The notes under the pieces were generated by a model, which did not search any database, was not told the origin of the DNA, and worked only from the letters and a program-made list of their open reading frames with translations. Below, piece by piece: positions 48,017 to 60,280 of a stretch of DNA of 64,000 nucleotides. The DNA is taken from positions 8,324,001 through 8,388,000 of the forward strand of contig NC_133526.1 in NCBI RefSeq assembly GCF_048544455.1, given 5' to 3'. A program made the position numbers and the translations under genes. This DNA comes from Silene latifolia (Eukaryota > Streptophyta > Magnoliopsida > Caryophyllales > Caryophyllaceae). Each line of letters begins with the position of its first letter. Position 1 is the first letter of the stretch.

Positions 48017-48899
48017 GTTGATTATTTGATTATTATTAACTAATAATTGAATTATTAACTCATTTTTCATTCAATTCTACCTATTTTGCTAAAAGATGTG
48101 CATATATAAGATTATTTTTATCTTAATTCAATTTAATACGGCATCAAATTAATATATCAACTTCCATTTGTTCCATCATTAGTTCGTTATCACCGTTTCT
48201 GTTTCACAGTGAAGAGTGTTATTTTATTTGCTACAAAGATGATGGCTCAAATTGAGGTAGATATTATTATAAATAACATAAAAATCCTATGTGGCACTCC
48301 AAGCTCATTTTTATTCCTTTTTACAAATCTATACATACAACTAGTTTTATGCCCGTACACGGGTTCAGATATATTAATTGATACGATAGTACACTAATGT
48401 GGTGATGGAACTTAGTTGTGTTTTAGGATTACCCGATTAAATAACTACATAATTGCTTAGGCGTAAGAAACTTGGAATATGAGCAATATGATCATAAAAA
48501 GGTGATGATCCTTGTCTTGTTTATCGACTCATTTGATCAACTATAATATAAAATGTAAATATTAATTTATATGACATGGAATTAATATAGATTTTATAGA
48601 CATTTTTATGATTTGTCAGCAATGTATAATTTAATAGTGTGTTAGTTAATACATATAATATACATTCGAATTGCATAGTAGATAATTTCAAAGTTTATGG
48701 ACGGTGTCCAATTACGATAAAGTGATTATTAGTTAGCAATGCATAATTTTAAAGTGTCAGTTAATATAGATAATATACATTCGAATTCGATATTAAATGA
48801 TTTCAAAGTTCATGGACGGTGTCTAGTTCAATAAAGTGACTATTAGTTGGCGTATATGTAATTATAATTCTATCGAATAAAGGCGTACGAAATACATAA

Positions 48900-48957
48900 C
48901 CCAAATAACGATAACAATAACAATAACAATAACAATAACAATAACAATAACAATAAT
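48900..48957. repeat. (AACAAT)n microsatellite, unit B
   Basis: One AACGAT unit is followed by about eight AACAAT units. Compare 20347-20406, which has three AACGAT units and an AAT tail. Confidence 0.8.
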
Positions 48958-50219
48958 CAAGTTTAAAGTTCCTACGTTAGTACTTCCGTCCCGGTCATGT
49001 GTTTACCTTTTCCATTTTGATTGTTTCAATAAATTGTTTACCTTTTTATGTTCGGAAGGCTTTCGATGGGTAACTTGACCATCTAATGGGACCCATTACT
49101 TCTCGCCCCCATTTGCTTGTGGTCATATAAGTTACCCTAATTACTATTATTTTTATTCAATTGCTTACCCTAATAGTTAACATCTGGCCTCACTCTACAC
49201 ACTACCTCCCTCTTCTCCAATAAACATTATTTCATTCCAAATTTCCTACTGTACTCCTCTTTCTCCATATACTTTCACAACTCCGTCGCCACCATCACAC
49301 CTCCACCACCTTCTCTTCTCACCAACATCAACACTTACTCCGTCATCACACTCATTAAAATTCAACACTTTCATTAATATTCATCGGATAGATGGTTGCA
49401 TGAATCCCTGTTTTAATGGGTGATTAAGGGTTAAAAATTAAAGAGGAAACCAAATGAAAAAGTTAAATGTTAGCCTTAAAGGTTAATTTTTGTCCTTCCA
49501 TATTTTTATAGACCTAGCTTTTATAATTTGCAAGCTTTTATTTAGTTTTTATCCCTGTCGTTTTGTATTTTATTTGTATTTTATTTTGTTTAATAATTTT
49601 TTTAAGGTTGTCAAATCTGGTAATTTTTACATTTGTAATTACTTTTTTAATTATGTTTGATTTCTTTAAGAGATATATTCTTCGTTTTATAGATAATTTT
49701 AAATCTTATTATTATTGAAGCGATTATTTGAGTATTTTTTGTTCCTTTATTTTTTTATTCCTACTGCTAAGGAAATTCCATAATTTTCGCCGAATGATTT
49801 AGGCAATATTTTTTAAAAATAAATAAATTATTTTTCCAATTTTTTTAATTAATTAGGGAAATCAGATAGTTTGCAAGAATAATTTATCAAATTAAATTTA
49901 ATAAACTGATTGACTACTGATGAAACAAAGCATCATGAAATTAGAAAACAAAGAAGGAAGAAAGAGAGAAATGAATCCTCTTGAAGATCATGGGGACCCT
50001 ACATCAAGCAAAAAATAATTTATCAAGCAACTTTAGTTTTTCATTCCCTAAAATCCAGGAACCAGTGAGAGTTCTTTAAAAAACCTAGCTTTTATAATAG
50101 GTAGATAATATAAAAAGCCTAACTTTGAGTAGCAAGTTAACCCACGTGGCGCTAGATAATTCATCTTACCTTTGATATCACAATTATCCACGTCATTTCA
50201 ATAATTTATTAAATAAATA

Positions 50220-50310
50220 CTCCCTCCACACACCTATTTTCACCCCATTTCATTAAAATATATCTCACATATAATAGAGAAATGAGGTGAAAACTTATGT
50301 GTGGAGGGAG
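50220..50310. mobile_element. Very short Stowaway MITE (unit B copy)
   Basis: Same 91-bp element and same TA-flanked site as 21640-21730 in unit A. There is one substitution in the left stem (CACCCC for CATCCC). Confidence 0.85.
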
Positions 50311-51683
50311 TAGTTAAATAATGAAGTCACTAGATAATTTTCGTTTCTTTTTAATCATCCTTTGTGTTTTCGTAACCGTCAAACAATAATCAAGGCACAC
50401 TAAAGAGACAACGTTTCGAAAAGGAAAACTAAGAGTCAAGACCAAACAATTCAATACACAATATTTAATAAAAAAAATAAAAACGAAATTGAAAGGCATT
50501 GCACTAACAAATGAAATCAATAACATTCTTAGTAGGAGAACAAAACGTTCGATAGATATTATGCCTGGCATTTATTCTTTTAGATAATTAAATTTGTTTT
50601 GTTGTATCTTAAGCTATTCTGATGTATAGATTCAATTATGTTCTTCCATAAATATTTAATTTTACTCTTATGGTCATATAATTCTCTTAGTTGACTTAGA
50701 ATATGTTTTCTTCACTTATTTTATCTACTGAGATCTTCTTATTAAAGTTTTAATTCTAACAAATGTTTGAAATTCAAAGTGATCATCAACAATCAAGTAG
50801 ATAAAAACTCTTAAGTTGAGTATGTTTATCACACTATTACTCGCTTTTTCTCTCTCAAATCTAATTTGGTTTTTGTCAAATAGATGTCCTTGGCTACCAA
50901 TACAACTCATGTCTAACTTATATCATAACCTTTTACTTTAGTATATCTCAATATGCGAGATTTTTTATAATTGAAGTGTCTTAAAGATTGTACATCGTAA
51001 AGATTTTTGTGATATAATTACACTTAATATTGCATCTCATAGATGTGGGTAACAACATGCATGGGTCATGTCATGACCCTTACTCTAAATTTCCTTGCAA
51101 ATTCCACACCAAACCGAAAACATAAATTGCTAAAGTTATTTATTACAAAGTAATATTTTGTGTTATATGTTATTGTTATTGCTTTAGGTTGAAAACAAAA
51201 CTTACAGGAAATTTGGAATCGAATCTGATACAAAAATTTTCTTAGATAAAGTTATTTTTCTTAGAAAAAGTTATTACCGCATGAATGTAGTTGTGGATTC
51301 TAATACTTTTAAGATAGTCGTATTGCAACATTATATTACCAATTTCCCATTATTCATGTTACGAAACATAATGTGGTAGTGCTTTAGTATGTGCAAGTAT
51401 ATTTGATACTTACGGAGACTCTTGATGGCGATCAAAGATTCAAAGTACTCCAGAACAAAATCAATGCGAATTAAATCAAGCATGTGCAAGTTCTTAGTTC
51501 TTGAAGAAAAAGGAAGCAAGCAAGGAGGGATAAAGTGGAAGAATTAATGCAGAAATCAAAGGGTTAATCGTGTAGAAAATAAGAAAAGGATGAAGTGCTT
51601 GACGATGTCAGGATAAAATACACATAGTTTAACTTCTTTTTGAATATTTGAGCCATTATTTCAAATTGGAACATCTTCACTAC

Positions 51684-52123
51684 TTGTTTTTGCCCGACGT
51701 AGACTAATTAGTTTGTTTAAAGATTTCAAAATCGGGAGAATGACAACTTTTGGAAAATTTAAGTGTAATATTATTTTTGTAAAAGCAATTAAACTTTCTT
51801 TTTTACCAAATTCAGCTAAATTGTATAACGATCTTAATTTCTACAAACTAAAGATTTCTTGGAATTATGTGAAGTTTGAACTATCCCGTGCTTTTGCTTT
51901 TGCCCGACGTAGACTAATTAGTTTGTTTAAAGATTTCAAAATCGGGAGAATGACAACTTTTGGAAAATTTAAGTGTAATATTATTTCTGTAAAAGCAATT
52001 AAACTTTCTTTTTTACCAAATTCACTAAATTGTATAACGATCTTAATTTCTACAAACTAAAGATTTCTTGGAATTATGTGAAGTTTGAACTATCCCGTGC
52101 TTTTGCACGGGTTTAAAAACTAG
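51684..52123 (+). mobile_element. Helitron-like 3' end with a 210-bp tandem duplication (unit B)
   Basis: Counterpart of 23101-23541: two 210-bp copies (GCCCGACG at 51692 and 51902), then hairpin CCCGTGC-tttt-GCACGGG and AAAAACTAG. A 2-bp deletion in the second copy breaks the chance open frame, which confirms it is not coding. Confidence 0.6.
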
Positions 52124-52579
52124 TTCACTTTTATATGGTACTTAGATTCAAATTAGGTGATTTTTGTACTTCAAATAACATTTTTAATTCGCTTATATAA
52201 AGTGCCATATTAATTGTTAAATTTAAAAAGAAAAATAATAAGACTCACTAAGTTAACTAAGTGAATATTTGTACATAAAAAGGAAGTAATTTGAATTTTT
52301 TTAAAGAGAAGCCATTTGAAAAAGTTCAATCCTACAAGTGTACTTGTTAATTTTCCCATTTTACTTTGTTTCAAAATTCACTTTTTTTAAGATATTTTAT
52401 TGAACTTAGATTTAAACTAGGTGATTTTGGACTTCAAATAACAATGTAAATCAAAATTTCACCGACAAGCTAAATCAAAATTTTGGAGCCCATTTTCTCT
52501 CCATTTCTTCAAAAGAAAAGGGAGAGGCAAGTATCTATTAATGGCCCGGATCGCATACTAATATCTAACGGTTCTAAAT

Positions 52580-55474
52580 TTATGCATAAAAATAAAGGAA
52601 AATAAGGGTGAAAGAGGAAATAATTAAGGAGATTGTGAGAGGAAATGGAGATTCCAAACTTTTGATATAACTTTCCTTTTGCTGAAAATGATATTTTGTG
52701 AAACATGTTTTGATGATAAAAGAAAATATATAAATTTTATTAGTACAAATTCTTATTTTTTAGTTACTTATGGTCAAAATTTGTAAACTTTTACCCTAAA
52801 AAGGGATATGGGAAGAGATATAAAAATGAGAGGGAAGTGCCTTTGTTTTACTGAACTTAAGTAGAACTAAAATAAATGTTAATCTTTTATGTTTCATTTG
52901 TTCCTATTTTAATGTACTACTGTAAAATATTTAAGTATAACCTTCGTATTCTTCATACCAATATTTCAATTTATTTAACTTTTGACTTATAAATGCGAAA
53001 ACAGTTTAATACTCGCATATTTTTTTGTGTGAAATGAGGCGCAAGAAATACAATATAATGAGAAACTGGATTTGACGTAGACTTTATAATATATATATAT
53101 TTATATATATACATTTTAAACACTAGGTTAAGGTCTGTTTGATATTAAAAAAAAAATAGTTAGACGAGGTTGTCATCTCTTTACTTATGATTAGACTAAT
53201 TCACTTTAAACATGAGTTTTAGAACACATAATTAATAAAATTTATAACTTTACTTTCATATAATTAAGTTCATTAGTGGTAGATATCATGAATAATAGTA
53301 GTGCTAACTGAAGAGTTGTATACTTACATTTCTTAGCTGGTCATCTGATTCTGGTCCTGGTCTCACGGGTTTAAAAAATCTGAAAAGGCACGGCTTGTGA
53401 AAAGGAGCATCAAACGCAAGAAAAATCACTTCTAACTTCTAAGCTATGTTGCTCGGACTCTTTAATATTACCCGGTCGTGGGTAGGACATGCAAACATTT
53501 TATAGACCAAATACATAATTTTTTTTTTTCATTAGCCAAAACCAATACTTGGGACACCCGCCCATGACGGATACTTCAAACAAGTCTGAGCAACATAGCT
53601 TCTAAGTCAACATTGCATTTAGAGGTGGGTTGTGATAGGAGAGAAACTATTATGGGGGTAATGGAAGCTGAAATTAATTAAAATAGGAGGGAAGTGGTGG
53701 TGGTGGAGCCTCGAGCGAGGAAATTGGGATGGTGGGGGACTAACACGCCCAATTGGAAGGAAGCGGAGATGGATCTCTTCTACAAGGTAAATCAAAATCT
53801 CACCAACAAAGGAAAAAATTGGAGGGAAAACTCTCCCATCAATGCCCCACCATACCCACTCCAAGGGTGTAATTGGGGCAAGCCTTAAGATGAGGACACA
53901 AAAAGGGCAGCCCGGTGCACGATGGCGTCCCCGCTAGGCGAGGGTCCGGGGGAAGGGTCCCACCACAAGGGTGTAATTGGGCAAGCCTTCCCTTGCCATT
54001 TTGGCAAGAGGCCGCTCCAAGGACTTCAACCCGTGACCTCACGGTCACAAAGCAACACCTTAACCAGTGCGCCACGGCAAGGTACCTTAACCAGTGCAAG
54101 GCAAGGTGAGGACACAAACCGTAAAAAATAATCATCCCGTGAAGAAAGTTCTTGTTTGTTGCTAGCGTCACGAACAAGGAAAGCAACGTCCAGATGTGAG
54201 CGTAAATAAGCTTGCCCCTGAGAGAGAACAAAAGGTAACCAGAAGGGAATCGACAGGAAACAAACAAACTCAATCTGTCTATAATTTCTCGAAAAATGGA
54301 AACAGGGTTGAAGAACATACGTTTGGAAAAGGAAGCCTAGTATATGCCACAAACTTATGACCAGTCATAGCTAAAGCATCAACCAGTAGAAACATAGCCT
54401 CTTCAATATCCGTCCTCTTTTCCAAGGAGTATAAGACGTTGTAGAGAGTGGCAACTGAAGAAGACGATAGTTCAGGAGCTACTGAGTATGAGGACAAAAA
54501 AAGCTCCGGGGCAGCCAAAAACAGTAAAGCTACAGGAAGCAGTTCCCTCTTATGGGCATAGCCCATGAAAGTTTGCCTGACATGCTGCTTGTTTTGGGTA
54601 TTCTGCACAAGCATCCTTAGAATTTCCAATTCTGGTCTCTGTGGAAGGAGTCCAACGACTCATACAAGACGGTGTTAACGAATGATATGAATAGAACCAA
54701 AACAAACTTTGATAAGAGGGATCCATTAAACAAATGATAGAAAAGAAAAATACAGTAGTAGTGGTAGTATTAGTAGTAAGATGAGAAAACAAACCATGGT
54801 GCAGCAAAGCACGACAAGTAACTCATAGACTGACTTCCGAGGAGTCCATGTTCTGGCGGTAAGAGCTCTAGGGAAATGAAAACGCAGTATCCACAGCATA
54901 GTTAGATTATTATAGGAGTAAGAAGAGTCAAACGAAGGCAGTCTATAAAGCTTGCTGGGAAAGAGAAATTACGTTGAAAAATCTCCGATGATGAAGTCAA
55001 TAAAAGAGCAGTGTTTCAGATTGTGAATGGCCAAATGAGAGTGAACATCAATACTATCGCCCTTTTCAAGAAGATACTTAGTAAGACTGGGAGAAGAATT
55101 TAGAGCTGCAAGATGCAGTGGAGTATATCTTCCTTCCTCCAAAATGTCTTCGAAATCAATAATTCCTTTAGTTTCGCCATTTAAAACCGCAATACAGCAA
55201 TTCAAAGCATCCAATCGAAATATTTGTTCAGCATCATATACACAACTAATTTGTTTGAACTTAGGGTCCTTGATGAGCCTCAAAAATTCATCTTTGTCAT
55301 CAAAAATAAGCGCATTTTCTAATGCTTCCCCAATGCACTGTGGCTCCGCATTGGAACGAGGAGGAAAACTCCAATAGGCAACAGGCTAACAAGGCAAATG
55401 CACAATATAAATGCAAAGACAACCAAAGTTGAAAAAAATAAACGGAGCTATATAAACAAACGTACCACGTCCAT
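52580..55474 (-). CDS. Ankyrin-repeat protein with C-terminal hydrophobic tail (unit B)
   Basis: Intact second copy of the seven-exon gene. Exons are 55474-55466, 55385-54973, 54867-54795, 54638-54321, 54217-54120, 53379-53328 and 52681-52580, with every splice site and phase kept, giving 354 aa. Differences from unit A are R177Q, E272G (first residue after the exon 5 acceptor) and A315S; other changes I saw are silent or intronic. The TPLHLAA ankyrin core and the hydrophobic tail are identical. Intron 5 carries the same hAT MITE and SINE. Unlike unit A, it has no hAT element upstream of the 5' end. A true functional role is unknown. Confidence 0.75.
53444..53598. mobile_element. hAT-type MITE in intron 5 (unit B)
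   Basis: Same element as 24863-25024 with the same 8-bp CTTCTAAG duplication (53436-53443 and 53599-53606). A few bases shorter than the unit A copy inside. Confidence 0.88.
53900..54104 (-). mobile_element. Au-like SINE next to an exon donor (unit B)
   Basis: Counterpart of 25328-25533, with the same flanking ATGAGGACACAAA / GTGAGGACACAAA. It has a 3-bp loss in the duplicated 5' end (GTGCAAGGCAAGG) and an extra G in the GGACCC part. Confidence 0.8.
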
Positions 55475-55847
55475 CTTGATTTATTCTGTAACATTAAAAA
55501 TCAAAGCTTTCATCAGACAACTGAACGAATAAAACCAACAATCATTATAAATTATAAATTATAAATTAAAAAGCATAAACTTTCAATAAATAACAACATC
55601 CCCAACTTAATTACAGTCAAGAGTTCAATTTATCAGATAGACAAAGTGAAATAACCTTGGGAAAGGTGGTTGAGACCCAAAGGATTTGGAGTGGAGAGTT
55701 GCGGAACGGTTGTTCAATTGATGAGATCCGCCGTAGGTTTTTTTTTCTCTTTATTGTTACAATTGGTCTCCCTTGTGATGGGTTACCATTTGTGGCGGAT
55801 ATTTTGTGAGTTAAAATGAGATTTTGTGATGGTATAATTTACCCTTA

Positions 55848-56154
55848 GGGCTTGCCTGGAATCCATTGAATTATTAAGGGGGTAAGTTTTATTGGGCAAT
55901 AATTACTGGGGAAATTAATTAGTGGGGTAATGAGTTCCTTGATGATATGTTTGGCATAAGAGTAATGATTCCTGAGTATATCTTTTACTCCCTTAATCAT
56001 TACCCAGGGGGGAGGGTGGGTAATGTATTACCCCATCACAAGGGTAATAATTCCAAGAGGTGAATAATTACCCGCATACCAAACATGAGAAATACACCTC
56101 ACATATTACTCCCCTATTCATTCCCCTCCTATTACCCTCAATCCAAGCAAGCCC
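55848..56154. mobile_element. Tourist-like MITE at the B/C junction
   Basis: The 307-bp element has ends GGGCTTGCCTGGAATCCATT and CTCAATCCAAGCAAGCCC. TTA duplications lie at 55845-55847 and 56155-56157. Removing it restores ACCCTTAAAGTTT, exactly as found at the left edge of unit B (33233-33245), so the insertion is private to C. Confidence 0.9.
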
Positions 56155-56278
56155 TTAAAGTTTGTCTCCCTAATAAGGCAGGTTGGACACAAATACAGAA
56201 GTTTCCCCCCACTAATAGGCAATAGCTATGAAATCTCACCGTTCCAAAAATAGAAGTTCGACATAAGCATGAACCGAG

Positions 56279-56600
56279 TATATAAGTCTAACATAAGCCA
56301 TTGAGTCATAAGCTCAATAATTTGTTTATGGAAAAATAATTTCGAAAAATTGAGGGTAGTTACTAGTTAGGGTTTCTCAGTCAGAAAATTGAAGTTTTCC
56401 CGAATTCCTCGAACACAATTGGCTACCGCCTACCATTTTTCTTTGTATGTAACTTTGCTTATCTTTTTTCCCTTTCAGACGGAAAAATTCTCTCTCGATC
56501 TGCTCAATATCGTCTACCCGTGTCAACTTCCTCTGGTTCCCTGTTTGATGACACGTTGGCATCCGAGATTGAAACTGAAATAAAGTGGAAAATCAAATAG
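56279..56600 (+). pseudogene. Decapitated nucleoredoxin-like gene (unit C)
   Basis: The TATA-like element (56279-56285) and leader up to CCCTTTCAG are kept. A deletion of about 1.88 kb then fuses the leader to ACGGAAAAATTC, keeping only the last 40 codons (DGKILSRSAQYR to ETEIKWKIK, one A-to-G residue change in SSGSLFDD) and the TAG at 56598-56600. The breakpoints share the trinucleotide AGA (leader CAGATTC, coding GAGACGG), which fits microhomology-mediated repair. The post-stop intron signals and downstream exon remain. If transcribed, it would give a short RNA sharing both ends with the intact copies. Confidence 0.88.
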
Positions 56601-58357
56601 GTGAAGATTGGTTTTTTCGGTTTTACTCATGCTTTTGTCTTCCTTGACGTCATTTCATTGTTTATTGTGTGTAAATAACTATGAAATGTTTTAATTATTG
56701 ATCCTGGTTTGTGCCGTAATCTCGTGCAGGAAGAGTGGATCTACCATTTTGCGAGAACCGGGCAGGCTGCAAAGTTATTGTTATTTTGAAGTGGTTAGGA
56801 TTTCTGCAGGTTATAGTATTTGTGGTATTTAAAGCCTCTTACGTTATTATCACATGCATGCGCAATCGCGCCCTTGTTATCTAAAGTCGTTACCTTAGGT
56901 GTGCGTACTGGATAATCCCCTGGCATACCTCAACCACGCAAGCAGTCACCCGTTTGCCAGGGATGCAAGTTCCAGGTCAGGAAATGTAGCATGTTATTTA
57001 ACTAAAGTTATCAATGCAATATGTTTATGTTTATGGGGCATCAAATTTTTTGACCGAATGTTTCTCCAGCTACTTTAGGCTGCTTATGTGTGAAATTCCA
57101 GGAATTATGACCCTAACTCGACTCGTGGCCCATATGAGCCGACCCATATTTAAACCCACCCCGTATTTGACCACACCCAATACCGGACCCACCCGAGCCG
57201 TTTGACAGGTCTAATTACAAGCAATCTTAACTTTGCCATGTTCATTCAATAAACATTCATATTATCGACCATTTTGCCATTCAAACTTCAAAGCTTCCGT
57301 CCTGCAAGTACCAGTTTTCAGGTTTGGATCCTCAACCTAGGTTCTTAATTCAGCATGATCCAAATTCGAATCCGAATAAAAATCAAATTCCAAAACCAAA
57401 CCAATCAATATTTCCAAATAATTCAAGTCCAAACTCAATCCCAAATGTGATTCAAAACTTGATTTTACCCAAATATTTTCCTCGTCGCCCAACAAAGCAC
57501 GTAAAACTAGTAAACTTATGTGCGGGTCAATTTGATTCAATTAGAACATTCAAAGACTAGATAATGAATTTAGTTATAAAATTCATTATGGTTCTCACTT
57601 CACAGGTTCATTTTTTTTCCGACTGAGTTGATCTTGCTACAGGATGAGACATAACTGCCACCTCTAAATTGTCTTATGATGGTACATCTGCCTTTTACCA
57701 GGGGTTCCAGTGATTTGATCAACGGCCAGATCATCGCTAATTTCAACTCGTAATATCTAGGATACAAACAAGTTCACAGCTCACACAGCCTTATGATTTT
57801 ATTGATTTATACAGAAACCCTTCCCAGAAGAGCATTTACGATTCTAAAATCAATCTACCCCATCAGTGAACAAAACAACAACATTACACAATGCAGAATG
57901 CTCCATTATCAACCAAATCAGCTGTGCAACACGGCAAAAAAACACGACACTCTAAAACAGGGATTCTCTTGCTCACTATCGAGCCAGGGGATTGATAGCA
58001 ACAGAAAATTGTCCAGTGCCAAACAAAAGGATGTGTCACTTTTGGATTAAATTTTATTACCTTCTGGAAAAACGTATTAGGATGAAATAAATGAAAGCTG
58101 GGTCAAGTATAAAGAATGAATCAATGTTTTCTATAACACTTATCTGAAAAAGTATACCAGAAGAAAAAATATGTCATCGTCACGTCACAATATTTCTGTC
58201 TGTACAGTAGCCTATGACGGCGCCACCACCATCACCAAATGACATTTATCATGACTGCATCAATAAACCACCAAAAATCAAGAGACTGTAGTTGCATATC
58301 TAGGTCAGCAGCATATTTACACAAAAGGGAATCGAATTCAGCTTTCCCTAGAGATTT

Positions 58358-58467
58358 GCTTTGCTTGGATTGAGGGTAACTATTACTAGTGTAATAAAAG
58401 TCAAACAAGTGTAAAAGTGGTGGCTAGGATTACCCTAATAGTAGTTACCCTCAATCCAAGCAAGCCC
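58358..58467. mobile_element. Small Tourist-like MITE (unit C copy)
   Basis: Same inverted TTGCTTGGATTGAGGGTAAC element as in units A and B, here preceded by a 5-bp TTGCT duplication at its left edge. Confidence 0.65.
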
Positions 58468-58849
58468 TTAATGAAAATAATTACCGAGGATTAATTGACG
58501 GATAATCTACCATATGTCCATTTGCAGACAATAGTAGAATTAAGAGCATTCACTATTAACTTGTCTCTTACAAGTTTACATTCACAAGGTCTACAACGTC
58601 TAGAAAAAGACTCACTATATCCCGATTTGTCCAACAAATGACGAAAAGTAATTCAAGTTAAAAAAAATGGAGCATTACGGAAGATGAACTAGTTCAACTT
58701 ACACAGTTTCTAGTTACACAAACAGCCTCCGACTATAACCCTTTGTTAAGATGAAAGGATTTTGGAGGGAAAGGAAATAATTACATCCGACTACCCTTAT
58801 CCGACCATAGGTGGTAGCATTTAAGGTATTAGGGCAATGTTACAGTTGG

Positions 58850-59035
58850 TAAATTCCCCCTCCCCCTATTCGGCGCCTGTGAGGTCCAAGCCCAACTGAT
58901 TAATTAGATTTCCAAACCCTTGGGAGAGGGAAGGGATAAGGGGATTCCTCCCTCCAAGTGGTAGGGCTTGAACCTGTGACAGTGACATTACGGTCACATG
59001 GCACAACCCTTGCCACTAGATCATGCTTTGCACAC
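58850..59035 (-). mobile_element. tRNA-derived SINE with intact A- and B-box regions (unit C)
   Basis: On the minus strand GATCTAGTGGCAAGGG (A-box region) is followed about 45 bp later by GGTTCAAGCCC, a perfect B-box match, then a body ending CGGCGCCGAAT. This is the most complete copy. Units A and B have both lost 17 bp between two CAC repeats. Not a tRNA gene: no cloverleaf can be drawn from it. Confidence 0.6.
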
Positions 59036-60280
59036 GTACACCAACAAACAAGTTAGACAATAAGTTATCTTAAAATAAATATTTTAAAAATGGAGACTCA
59101 ATTTTTGAAACTAAAACGAAACCGTCTTTAACTTGCCAAACTGAAAGATTCAAAAGTTAAGAATTTAAGATGCAGTTTCAAAGTGCATTTACTATATGCC
59201 CCAATCGAAATGATAGAGGCCGGCCTTTTGTATGTAGTTCCAGTAATGTTCCACAAATTAATATAGTATCCTAAAACTTTAACAAACAAATTTCCCAAAA
59301 AAAGAAAGGAAAAAAAAAATCAGGATCAAAACTTATTATCAGTAGACTGTAGACTTGTAGAGCTCCATAAGACCATAACTGATCTAACAATCTTTAAACG
59401 GAAACATCAATGAAATATTTTATTTACAAAATTGACTGAGATGTTCCAAAAGGGAGGATTTTACGTTTCAACGGATAAAATAATACTCCCTCCATTCCAC
59501 GATAAAATTACAAATGTATCCCTTAAACAGAAGAGAATGATAACAATGTTATGGTAATGAGGGAGTGGTTGTTATATATCAAGGGTAGTATTGAAGGTTC
59601 ACTTAATTTCCTTATAAGGTTGACACACAAACACCTCCATTTTTTTTTTAAATAATGCCGGAAGTATAGCCATGAAAGCTAACTGAAGCTTGAGCAAGAT
59701 TAATTAAGAAGAGAATTCATTCATTTTATGAGTCAGGTAATTCATACATACCTTTACAGAGAACTTGACTCTGTCGAGCTGATTCAGCCACCGGAGCTAA
59801 TTAGTTGTTCCCCGCAATTTCCCGAGGTGGTGTCTGCAAAATTGACTCATAGGGGATACCTCCAAAACAACTTTTTATTCTTATTGTGGCCTTACCCCTA
59901 ATTCAACCCCTGGCCGACAAATAATCTTATCTCAAGCAAAATTAGCTACCTGCACTAGATAGATGCTGACCATGGTGTACGTGGCACTTGGCTCACATGG
60001 GATCCATGATACCTCCACAAGTATATTATTGCCTCATACATCCCTATGTTCATGTACACTGTCGAGAAGATGCTACATGGATGAAGCTCTTGAATAAGAA
60101 ATGAGATTTGCAGGAGTATGACCACGGCAACCCACCAAACCACCACCTTCTAAGGAAAGATGATATCTCCAGCATATGGGTGTTCCCTCCATTCATTGCC
60201 CTGCCATGTCAAAACGTCATGGACAACGCCTTAGTCTCAAATCAATTTGGATCTGCTTAGTGGTAAGATGAATCATTATC

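Larger units (their letters stand above)
42711..51690. other. Long gene-poor interval between the two genes of unit B
   Basis: Counterpart of 14238-23100. It contains the CT-rich tract, RTE-like tail, GAAGAA direct repeat and GGATATCCGA repeats seen in unit A. No gene is supportable. A minus-strand stretch near 44700-44820 reads ATEDGGNASWFVFDDAIQCL, which looks protein-like, but the frame is broken by a 2-bp difference in unit A and no exon structure is evident. Confidence 0.55.
33223..55759 (+). repeat. Segmental duplication unit B
   Basis: Unit B shares ATGGTATAATTTACCCTTA at its left edge with unit C, and the unit A gene order throughout. Compared with A it lacks the Helitron, the leader-intron body, 8790-9760 equivalents and 13460-14237 equivalents. 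It has gained a solo LTR with nested fold-back (35752-37032), a GGACCGG-rich insertion (39857-40018) and about 80 bp at 47937. Both genes remain open. Confidence 0.93.
55829..60280 (+). repeat. Truncated duplication unit C
   Basis: Unit C begins ATGGTATAATTTACCCTTA, as unit B does. It is interrupted at once by a Tourist MITE and ends at GAATCATTATC, which corresponds to 12381 in A and 41628 in B. Internal deletions remove most of the nucleoredoxin-like gene (4890-6770 equivalents) and 7446-9255 equivalents. It lies directly beside unit B with about 70 bp between. Right of 60280 the sequence is unrelated to the units. Confidence 0.9.

Noticed and set aside
58964-59025. Possible tRNA gene from A- and B-box-like sequences
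   Set aside because: No acceptor stem or anticodon arm can be drawn. The layout and flanking body fit a tRNA-derived SINE.
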